Origin: Phycisphaeraceae bacterium
GTDB taxonomy: Bacteria; Planctomycetota; Phycisphaerae; Phycisphaerales; Phycisphaeraceae
Direction: 5' to 3'
Assembly (NCBI GenBank): GCA_020850375.1
Contig: JADZET010000030.1
Span: 1 to 14,282, forward strand
DNA: 14,282 nucleotides
Under the pieces are notes generated by a model. The model saw nothing but the letters and a program-made list of their open reading frames with translations. It was not told the origin of the DNA and made no database searches. This document shows, piece after piece, positions 7,405 through 13,189 of the stretch. Position 1 is the first letter of the stretch; each line of letters starts with the position of its first letter. The position numbers and the translations under genes are program-made.

Positions 7405-9078
7405 TTAGTGGGGCATCAGGGCGATGACCATGAGCTGGGCGCAGAGGACGCGAAGGATCATCGTCGTGGGGTAGACCGTCGCGTAGGCCAGGTTCGGGGC
7501 GTCGGAGCGGGTGATGTTCTGGGCGAAGGAGAGTGCAGGCGGATCGGTCATGCTTCCGGCGAGCAGGCCGCAGAGCGTCATGTAGTTGGTCTTGAGGAAG
7601 ATGCGCCCGACCAGGGCCACGACCAGGAGCGGCACGAGGGTGATCATCGCCGCCAGGGCCATCCATTGCAGCCCCGGCCCCTCGGTCAGCGTGCTGATGA
7701 AGCGGTCGCCCGAGCGTAGCCCCACGCAGCCGAGGAAGAGGGTGATGCCCACCTCGCGGAGCATGAAGTTGGCGCTGATGGGCATGTGCCAGACCAGCGG
7801 CCCGATCCGGCCGACGCGGCTGAGGATGATCGCCACCAGCAGCGGTCCCCCGGCCAGGCCCAGCTTCACCGGCGCCGGCACCCCCGGAAGCGACATCGGC
7901 ACGCTCCCGACGATCACGCCGAGCACAATGCCCAGGAACACCGGGATCAGCTGCGGGTGATTGAGCGCCTTGGGCGAGTCGCCGAGCTCCTGGGCGACCT
8001 TGGAGATGGCGGGCGCCTCGCCGACGGCCAGGAAGGTGTCGCCGTACTGAACACGGAAGTCGTGGGTGGGCGTGAACTCGATCTCGGCGCGGCTGACGCG
8101 CGAGAGCACCACGCCGTAACGGCGGACGAAGTCCAGTTCATCGAGCGATTTGCCCAGCACGTTCTTGCGGGTGACGACCAGGCGCTTGGTCGTCAGCGGA
8201 CTCGCGAGCATGCGCAGGTCCGTGTCGCTCTCGCAGCCGACGACCATGCGGAGCTTGTCGAGCTCCTCCGGCGAGCCGACGGCCAGCAGCACGTCGCCGA
8301 ATTTCAGGCGCGTCTCGGGCTGGGGCACGCTCAGGATGCCGTCCTGGAGGATGCGGGAGATGACCAGGCCCGACCCGCTGATCAGCGGCACGTTCTGGAT
8401 CTGCACGTCAACGAGGTTGCGGTTGGTGACCTCAAGGTTGGCCCGAGCCACGCGCGGCTTGGCGGCGGGGGTCTGCCCGCCCAGGGCCTGCTCCTCCTTG
8501 GTCAGATTGACGCGGAAGACGACGCGGACCAGCAGCATGGCCAGGATGATGCCCAGGATGCCGAAGGGGTAGGCCACGGCGTAGGCCAGGCTCGGGAGCT
8601 TGCTGGTCTCGACGGCCAGGTTGGGCACGTCCTTGAGCGCCTGCTGGGCGGCGGCGAGGCTGGGCGTGTTGGTCGTGCCGCCGGAGAACAGGCCGACGAC
8701 GGCGGGGATCTCGACGCCAGCGGAGTAGTGGATGCCCACGGCGATCGCCGCGCCGAGGAGGACGATGGCGATGGCCATGAGGTTCAGGGGCAGGCCCTGA
8801 CGGCGCAGCGACGCCAGGAAGCCGGGCCCGACCTGCATGCCGATGGTGTAGACGAACAGGATCAGGCCGAACTCGCGGGCGAACTCGAGCACCTCGGGGT
8901 TGATCTTCAGCCCCAGGTGCCCCATCAACAGGCCCGAGAAGAGCACGCCGGCGATGCCCAGGCCGATGCTCTTGATCTTGATCGAGCCGATCGCCAGCCC
9001 CAGGGCGATCACGACACCGAGGATGGTGACACTCGACGCGACCGTCTCGCCTTGGAACAGCGCACTGAACCAGCTCAC
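7405..9078 (-). CDS. YidE/AspT-type permease with two RCK_C domains
   Basis: This is a 557-residue inner-membrane protein of the aspartate:alanine exchanger (AAE) family, closest in my recollection to E. coli YidE (553 residues). Two permease halves (about 13-190 and 377-555) each contain several hydrophobic helices and the family repeat motif: GGTTNTPSL at 133-141 and GSMTDPPAL at 508-516. Between them lie two TrkA-C/RCK_C regulatory domains (about 213-290 and 297-375), which typically bind a ligand on the cytosolic side. The substrate is unknown; AspT relatives exchange dicarboxylates or amino acids. GTG at 9078 is chosen because it gives the family length and has GAGAG about 6 bases upstream. 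An upstream ATG at 9138 has GGAGG only 1 base away. The frame stays open to 9627 antisense to yajQ, but that extension has no transporter character. It ends 15-60 bases before addB, so co-transcription is possible though functionally unexplained. Confidence 0.9.
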   Translation of the reverse strand: MSWFSALFQGETVASSVTILGVVIALGLAIGSIKIKSIGLGIAGVLFSGLLMGHLGLKINPEVLEFAREFGLILFVYTIGMQVGPGFLASLRRQGLPLNLMAIAIVLLGAAIAVGIHYSAGVEIPAVVGLFSGGTTNTPSLAAAQQALKDVPNLAVETSKLPSLAYAVAYPFGILGIILAMLLVRVVFRVNLTKEEQALGGQTPAAKPRVARANLEVTNRNLVDVQIQNVPLISGSGLVISRILQDGILSVPQPETRLKFGDVLLAVGSPEELDKLRMVVGCESDTDLRMLASPLTTKRLVVTRKNVLGKSLDELDFVRRYGVVLSRVSRAEIEFTPTHDFRVQYGDTFLAVGEAPAISKVAQELGDSPKALNHPQLIPVFLGIVLGVIVGSVPMSLPGVPAPVKLGLAGGPLLVAIILSRVGRIGPLVWHMPISANFMLREVGITLFLGCVGLRSGDRFISTLTEGPGLQWMALAAMITLVPLLVVALVGRIFLKTNYMTLCGLLAGSMTDPPALSFAQNITRSDAPNLAYATVYPTTMILRVLCAQLMVIALMPH

Positions 9079-9121
9079 GCCGGGCTCTCTTTCTTGGGGG
9101 GTGGAAGAAATGCCAAGCCAC

Positions 9122-9130
9122 ACCGTAGCA
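9122..9130 (-). promoter_or_regulatory. Possible extended -10 promoter for the permease gene
   Basis: On the minus strand TGCTACGGT matches an extended -10 (TGn-TAnnnT). It would start a leader of roughly 35-40 bases ending at the GTG at 9078. No convincing -35 is seen. It lies in the 145-base divergent region shared with yajQ, where I found no clear promoter for the plus strand. Confidence 0.3.
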
Positions 9131-9223
9131 CATTTCATGCCTCCCGGCACGTCGGGGCCGTGGTAACCTTGTGCGCGGATAGCCCGAAAGAATGCCCTGT
9201 GAACCCTTCGTAAGGAAGCCCTC

Positions 9224-9715
9224 ATGCCGTCGTTCGACATCGTCAGCCGCGTGGACATGCAGGAAGTCGACAACGCCGTCAACATCGCCCGCAAGCAGCT
9301 GGCCGGCCGGTATGACTTCCGGGGGTCGAAGACCGAGATCAACTTCGACCGCAAGGAGAAGAAGCTCGGCCTGCTGACCGAGGACAAGATGAAGATGGAG
9401 GCCATCCGCGAGATGATCCTCCAGGCGATGGCCCGGCGGAACGTGGACATCAAGGCCCTGAAGTTCGAGGAGATCCTTCCCGGCCGCGACACCATGGTCA
9501 AGCGGCAGATCGTCATCCAGGAGGGCCTCGACCAGGACACCGCCCGCGCGATCGTCAAGCTGATCAAGGACGCGAAGATGAAGGTGCAGGCCTCGATCCA
9601 GGGCGATGAGGTGCGCGTCAGCGGCAAGAAGCTCGACGACCTTCAGACGGTGATGCAGATGGTCCGCCAGGCGGGGCTGTCCGTGCCGCTGCAGTTCGTG
9701 AACATGCAAAAATGA
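9224..9715 (+). CDS. yajQ: YajQ family nucleotide-binding protein
   Basis: This is a 163-residue protein with the full-length YajQ signature: N-terminal MPSFDIVSRVDMQEVDNAVN, then RYDFRGSKTEI and LTEDKMKMEAIREM, and a C-terminal GKKLDDLQTVMQMVR. The fold is two ferredoxin-like domains. Some members (for example the Xanthomonas homologue) bind cyclic di-GMP and modulate transcription, and others have been reported to bind nucleic acid or nucleotides. Which applies here cannot be told from sequence. It is cytosolic, with no signal peptide. The ATG at 9224 follows AAGGAAG at a good distance. The Shine-Dalgarno could fold into a small CCTT-cgt-AAGG stem. It is divergent from the permease and 44 bases upstream of the alkyltransferase gene, so those two may share a transcript. 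Confidence 0.95.
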   Translation: MPSFDIVSRVDMQEVDNAVNIARKQLAGRYDFRGSKTEINFDRKEKKLGLLTEDKMKMEAIREMILQAMARRNVDIKALKFEEILPGRDTMVKRQIVIQEGLDQDTARAIVKLIKDAKMKVQASIQGDEVRVSGKKLDDLQTVMQMVRQAGLSVPLQFVNMQK

Positions 9716-9759
9716 CCCCCCGGAAGGTTCCAATCGTCTCCTGATCACGGAGCGGAAAG

Positions 9760-10158
9760 ATGTCCGAGAAAGATCTCAAGCCAGCAATCCTCAAGGGAAA
9801 GGTCTCGCCCGAGATGAACTTCCAGCAGCGCATCTGGGCGCTGTGTGCCCGGATCCCCGCCGGCAAAGTCACGACGTATGGCGAGTTGGCCCGCGCGGCC
9901 GGTTCTCCCTCGGGCGCGCGCGCTGTCGGCATGGCCATGAACCGCAACCCCTACGCCCCGGCTGTGCCCTGCCACCGGGTGGTGGCCAGTGACGGCAGGC
10001 TCACCGGCTATGCCGGCGGATTGGCCAAGAAGCGGGCGATGCTCGAGGCCGAGGGTGTGTCCATCGATGTCTCCGTCCCGCCTCCGGCACGCTGGCGGGT
10101 TGCGGCCTTGGCGGACCATCTCTGGCAAGCTGGGCGGACAGCGGATGGAAAGAATTGA
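9760..10158 (+). CDS. MGMT-type alkylated-DNA-protein cysteine methyltransferase
   Basis: This is a 132-residue protein consisting almost only of the Ada/Ogt C-terminal domain, which flips O6-alkylguanine out of DNA and moves the alkyl group to its own cysteine. Visible elements are FQQRIWALCARIPAGKVTTY (21-40, with the conserved Tyr40), the arginine-finger helix GARAVGMAMNRNP (R54), and the active site PCHRVV with the acceptor C71. A conserved Glu-Gly (LEAEGV) follows at about 98-99. Because the motif is PCHR, not PWHR, it is probably a real transferase and not an alkyltransferase-like (ATL) protein. The N-terminal RNase H-like domain of full Ogt is missing, as in many short MGMT proteins. 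GGAGCGGAAAG precedes the ATG. The C-terminal 30 residues (ARWRVAALADHLWQ...) are variable. Confidence 0.93.
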   Translation: MSEKDLKPAILKGKVSPEMNFQQRIWALCARIPAGKVTTYGELARAAGSPSGARAVGMAMNRNPYAPAVPCHRVVASDGRLTGYAGGLAKKRAMLEAEGVSIDVSVPPPARWRVAALADHLWQAGRTADGKN

Positions 10159-10197
10159 TTAATCAGGTCTTGCCTGAGGCTTCCACCCCCGAGGTTA

Positions 10198-10212
10198 AGG
10201 ATTTACAATCCT
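10198..10212 (+). promoter_or_regulatory. Dyad over a -10 box, probable leaderless start
   Basis: AGGATT-TAC-AATCCT is a perfect 6-base inverted repeat containing TACAAT (10204-10209), 5 of 6 matches to the -10 consensus. The ATG at 10216 begins 6 bases after the hexamer, exactly where transcription should start. The only Shine-Dalgarno-like string (AAGGA, 10197-10201) is 14 bases from the ATG, too far to be good. A weak -35 (TTCCAC, 10181-10186) is 17 bases upstream. The dyad could be an operator. Confidence 0.45.
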
Positions 10213-10215
10213 GCG

Positions 10216-10596
10216 ATGAGCGCAGGCAAGACGACGTTCGTGCTGGTCGGACATTCGGACAGCGATGCCGCCGGGCTGACCAAGGCCATCAAGAAGCTCC
10301 TGGGCGACGTGCCGGTCGAGGCTGTCGACGACGAGAGCGCCCTGACGCCGCTGCTGGCCCCGCAGAACGTGTTGCTGATCAACGGCGTGCTTGACTACGG
10401 CTTCCCCACCGCCAGCGGGATCGAGCTGGTCAAGGAGCTGCGGGCGGGTGAGAACGCCCCGGCCATGATGATCATCTCCGACGCCAAGGACGCCCAGACC
10501 AAGGCCGTCGAGGCCGGCGCCCTGCCCGGCTTCGGGAAAAAAGACGCAGGCACCGAGCTGATGAAGCAATGCCTCCGTGCCGCCATGGGGCGGTGA
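10216..10596 (+). CDS. Receiver-like (CheY-fold) single-domain protein, degenerate
   Basis: This is a 126-residue protein whose length and layout match a stand-alone response-regulator receiver domain. Strand 1 is TTFVLVGHSDSD (6-17), strand 3 is NVLLIN (51-56), the following loop and helix are DYGFPTASGIELVKELR (60-76), strand 4 is PAMMIISDA with the conserved Ser/Thr position filled, and GFGKK supplies the conserved Lys. The acidic pair after strand 1 is replaced by GH, and the phosphorylation site is ambiguous: by strand length it is N56, whereas D60 fits the D-x3-P...G spacing. It may therefore be phosphorylated weakly or not at all and act as a protein-interaction switch. No output domain is attached and no histidine kinase is nearby. 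I recall similar small proteins (an N-x-VLD motif and a GFGK end) in planctomycetes, but could not check. Confidence 0.75.
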   Translation: MSAGKTTFVLVGHSDSDAAGLTKAIKKLLGDVPVEAVDDESALTPLLAPQNVLLINGVLDYGFPTASGIELVKELRAGENAPAMMIISDAKDAQTKAVEAGALPGFGKKDAGTELMKQCLRAAMGR

Positions 10597-10637
10597 TCTC
10601 GATCTCCTACCCCGCCCCCCGCCTCGGAATCGCTTGT

Positions 10638-10674
10638 TTGATGTCACCGCCGGCGGACGGGTATAGTGTCCGCC
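10638..10674 (+). promoter_or_regulatory. Promoter of the GH130 gene with dyad around the -10
   Basis: TTGATG (10638-10643), an 18-base spacer and TATAGT (10662-10667) make a good sigma-70-type promoter, giving a leader of about 50 bases before the GH130 ATG. The -10 is framed by a perfect 7-base inverted repeat, GGCGGAC (10652-10658) and GTCCGCC (10668-10674), a plausible repressor operator for a sugar-responsive operon. The regulator is not in the window. Confidence 0.5.
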
Positions 10675-10724
10675 CATTGGCTTAAATCCCCGCCCTGATC
10701 CCCACCCCAACCCGAGGTCCGTTC

Positions 10725-11672
10725 ATGCTCCGCGAAAAGAAGCGCATCGTTTTCCGCCATCCATCGAACCCCATCCTCACCGGCGAGGACTTCCCGTTCG
10801 ACGTCGTGACGGCCTTCAACGCCGCGGTCATCAAGCAGGGCCCCCGGAAGTACACGATGGTGGCCCGGGTGGAGAACTCGGCCCTGGAGCGTTACATGTG
10901 GGTCTGCGACTCGCAGGACGGGATCAAGTTCAAGCCCCGCCCGCAGCCCGTGCCCGTGCCGGACAAGGACCCGGTCTACTTCGAGTACTGCGACGGCGGC
11001 CGGCAGCGGACCTACTTCGACCCGCGCATCTGCCCCGTCGAGGGCCAGCTCTACGTCACCCACAACTGCCACACCGACTACGGCTGCATGCTGGGCCTGT
11101 TCAAGGTCGACGAGAACTTCGAGAAGTGGGAGTGGATGGGCCTGATCTCCGAGCCGGACAACCGCAACGGCGTGTTCTTCCCCGAGAAGATCGGGGGCAA
11201 GTACTGGCGGCTGGACCGGCCCAATGTCGACGGGCGCATGCACATCTGGACGATGCAGAGCCCCGATCTCATCCACTGGGGCATGCCCCGCGTGATCGTG
11301 AAGATGGGCAACCCGACCCGCTGGGCCCAGACGAAGATCGGCCCGGGCGCTCCGCCGATCAAGACCAAGGAGGGGTGGTTGTGCATCATCCACGGCGTGC
11401 GGCCGCAGTGCACGGACCACGTCTACCAGCTCGGCGTGATGCTGCTGGACCTGGAGAACCCCAACAAGGTCATCGGCGTGTCCAAGCGTGCGATCCTCCA
11501 GCCCGAGACGAACTACGAGCTCGTCGGTCAGACGCCCAGCTGCGTCTTTACCTGTGGCGCGACGCTCGAGGACAACAACGAGGTGCGGATCTACTACGGC
11601 GGGGCGGACAGCGTGCAGTGCCTGGCCACGGCCGGCCTGGACGACCTGATCCACGCCTGCAAGCACGAATGA
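10725..11672 (+). CDS. GH130 family beta-mannoside phosphorylase/hydrolase
   Basis: This is a 315-residue five-bladed beta-propeller enzyme of family GH130, which cleaves beta-mannosidic bonds, usually by phosphorolysis to mannose-1-phosphate. Family landmarks in order are FNAAV (31-35), ARVE (47-50), YFDPR (97-101, with D99 the likely catalytic acid), NGVFFPEKIGGKYWRLDRP (148-166), KIGPGAPPIKTKEGW (204-218), IIHGV (221-225), LLDLENP (240-246) and YYGGAD (290-295). Whether it is a phosphorylase or one of the hydrolytic subfamilies cannot be decided by eye. There is no signal peptide, so it is cytosolic. GAGG lies about 8 bases before the ATG. It leads a cluster with two GH5-like genes and is followed by a strong terminator-like stem. 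Possible substrates are mannobiose, mannooligosaccharides or mannosyl-glucose; N-glycan fragments are less likely. Confidence 0.93.
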   Translation: MLREKKRIVFRHPSNPILTGEDFPFDVVTAFNAAVIKQGPRKYTMVARVENSALERYMWVCDSQDGIKFKPRPQPVPVPDKDPVYFEYCDGGRQRTYFDPRICPVEGQLYVTHNCHTDYGCMLGLFKVDENFEKWEWMGLISEPDNRNGVFFPEKIGGKYWRLDRPNVDGRMHIWTMQSPDLIHWGMPRVIVKMGNPTRWAQTKIGPGAPPIKTKEGWLCIIHGVRPQCTDHVYQLGVMLLDLENPNKVIGVSKRAILQPETNYELVGQTPSCVFTCGATLEDNNEVRIYYGGADSVQCLATAGLDDLIHACKHE

Positions 11673-11694
11673 TCGATCCAACGGCTGCCGCCCG

Positions 11695-11720
11695 GCCCAC
11701 GCCAGCGCGTGGGCTTTTTT
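11695..11720 (+). terminator. Intrinsic terminator between GH130 and GH5 genes
   Basis: GCCCACGC (11695-11702), a CAGC loop and GCGTGGGC (11707-11714) form a perfect 8-base GC-rich stem followed directly by six Ts (11715-11720). The next gene's Shine-Dalgarno (GTAGGAG, 11721-11727) abuts the T-tract, leaving no space for a promoter between them. The element is therefore more likely a partial (leaky or regulated) terminator inside an operon than an operon end. Confidence 0.85.
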
Positions 11721-11738
11721 GTAGGAGTTGCCCGAGCC

Positions 11739-13124
11739 ATGGGCAGGATGGAATTCGTCAAGGTCGGCCCGGACGGCCACCGCTTTGTTGAAGAGGATTC
11801 CGGCCGGACCTTCGTGCCGGTCGGCTGCAACTACTTCGACCCGGACACGGGCTGGGCGCCGAAGATCTGGAGCCGGTTCGACGCGGATCGGGTGAACCGG
11901 CAGATGGCGCAGATCGCGTCGCAGGGGTTCAACGCGCTGCGGATCTTTCTCGACGTCGCGGTGCTCAATCCCGCCCCCGGAAGTTATGACATCGTCGGCT
12001 TTGGGAAAGTTCGGCGGATGATCGAGCTGGCCGAGTCGCACGGTCTGCGGATCATCTTCTCCGGCCCCAACGGCTGGGAGGGCGGCGCCCATCACGCCTG
12101 GGGGGACATCTACGCCGACCCGCGTTTCATCGACATGCGTCGCGAACTCTGGACGCGCATCATCGAGGCCTACGGCGGTGAGCCCGCCGTCATGTCGTGG
12201 GAGCTGCTCAATGAGCCGAACGTCGGCTGGGTTCAGTCGGATAGCCTGACGCACAAACGGCATGCGCGACTGATCGCCGCCCGCCTGGACAAGTGGCGCA
12301 GCTTCGCCCGACAGGAGCTGGGCCAGGAAGTCGAGACCTTTCCGAGCATCGAGGGCACGGAGGTTTCCGCCGAGGTGTACCGAGCTTACTTGCGGTTCCT
12401 CGAGGGCCTGACCGACGCGTGGACGGCCGACCAGTGCCAGGCGATTCGCGCCGCCGGCGCCCGGCAGATGATCACCGTCGGCATCCACCAGTCCTCGGTA
12501 CCGATCTACATCCAGCCGGGCGGACGACACGCCTGGTCGGGCTTCTCCCCCCGGAAGTTGGCCCGTCATCTGGACTATACGTCGATGCACTTCTACGCCC
12601 TGCTCGAGGACGTGCACACAGGGATGGTCGAGCCGCAGATCACTCGTCGTCGGGGTTACCTCGAGATCGTCTGCCGGGGGGGCAAGGCGCCGGGCAAGCC
12701 GTTGGTGCTCGAGGAGTTCGGCTGGAAGGGGGGCGCATTGGTTCCAGGGGAGAAGAGAATCTGGCCGCAGGAGCACCAGACGATGTGGTGCGAGCACGTG
12801 GTGCGGACGTCGGCCAGGGTCGCCAGCGGGTGGCTGAACTGGGCGTACGCGGACTCGTCCGCCCCGAACACGGACATCTCCGGCGCGTCGGGCCTGTGGA
12901 CGAGCGACATGAAAGAGCTCAAGCACTGGGGCAGGCGTTTTACGGAGATTACCGCGGAATACAAGGCGAATCCGCCGGCGGGAAGCCCGGTAGGCCGGCG
13001 GTACACGCTGGACCTGGCGGACTATTTGCGGGAGCATCACGGCCGGCCGACGGAGGCGTGGCTCGCCACGCACTGCGCGGAAGTGGTGGAGGAGGGGATC
13101 GAGGTGGAGTTCACGGGGCCGTAA
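11739..13124 (+). CDS. GH5-like (clan A) glycoside hydrolase, copy 1
   Basis: This is a 461-residue TIM-barrel retaining glycosidase of cellulase/endo-mannanase type. The N-terminal strand reads FVPVGCNYFDP; the conserved barrel Arg is in NALRIFLD; the acid/base is E159 in LLNEPN at the end of strand 4; HFY (strand 6) and the nucleophile E326 in LEEFGWKGG (strand 7) follow; GWLNWAYADS forms strand 8. All catalytic residues are present. Exact family (GH5 or a related clan A family) and substrate are unresolved; with GH130 upstream, a beta-mannoside is the best guess. No signal peptide or carbohydrate-binding module is seen. The last 60 residues (RRYTLDLADYLREHHGRPTE...) form a small extra tail. 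ATG 11739 has AGGAG 11 bases upstream. ATG 11748 is an alternative, and GTG 11709 would start inside the terminator and is unlikely. It is paralogous to the next gene. Confidence 0.88.
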   Translation: MGRMEFVKVGPDGHRFVEEDSGRTFVPVGCNYFDPDTGWAPKIWSRFDADRVNRQMAQIASQGFNALRIFLDVAVLNPAPGSYDIVGFGKVRRMIELAESHGLRIIFSGPNGWEGGAHHAWGDIYADPRFIDMRRELWTRIIEAYGGEPAVMSWELLNEPNVGWVQSDSLTHKRHARLIAARLDKWRSFARQELGQEVETFPSIEGTEVSAEVYRAYLRFLEGLTDAWTADQCQAIRAAGARQMITVGIHQSSVPIYIQPGGRHAWSGFSPRKLARHLDYTSMHFYALLEDVHTGMVEPQITRRRGYLEIVCRGGKAPGKPLVLEEFGWKGGALVPGEKRIWPQEHQTMWCEHVVRTSARVASGWLNWAYADSSAPNTDISGASGLWTSDMKELKHWGRRFTEITAEYKANPPAGSPVGRRYTLDLADYLREHHGRPTEAWLATHCAEVVEEGIEVEFTGP

Positions 13125-13135
13125 AGTAGAGGTTA

Positions 13136-13173
13136 CCCAGGCATGCCATGCCTGGGCTTGGGGCATGGGTTTT
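13136..13173 (+). promoter_or_regulatory. Overlapping alternative hairpins, attenuator-like
   Basis: Stem 1 joins CCCAGGCATG (13136-13145) to CATGCCTGGG (13147-13156), a perfect 10-base dyad that can pair over 8 bases with a 5-base loop. Stem 2 joins CCATGCC (13146-13152) to GGCATGG (13162-13168) and is followed by GTTTTC. The two share bases 13146-13152 and cannot form together. Stem 2 plus four Ts is terminator-like, though weak. The Shine-Dalgarno GAGGAG (13175-13180) of the next gene follows directly. Confidence 0.5.
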
Positions 13174-13189
13174 CTGAGGAGATATCACG

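Noticed and set aside
7786..9213. Plus-strand open frame of 475 codons opposite the permease
   Set aside because: Product is Asp/Ala/Gln/His-rich, typical of antisense of hydrophobic membrane segments; the minus strand matches the YidE family end to end.
9079..9627. N-terminal extension of the permease frame antisense to yajQ
   Set aside because: The extra 183 codons overlap a conserved yajQ gene and carry no transporter-like sequence; the GTG at 9078 gives the usual family length.
10156..10177. TGATTAATCA palindrome and TCAGG-TCTTG-CCTGA stem after the alkyltransferase gene
   Set aside because: Short stems without a T-tract; too weak to call a terminator, and the palindrome includes the stop codon by chance.
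10644..13166. Minus-strand open frame of 840 codons across the GH130 and first GH5 genes
   Set aside because: It runs through two well-supported plus-strand genes, a terminator and intergenic DNA; it has no domain and is explained by GC bias.
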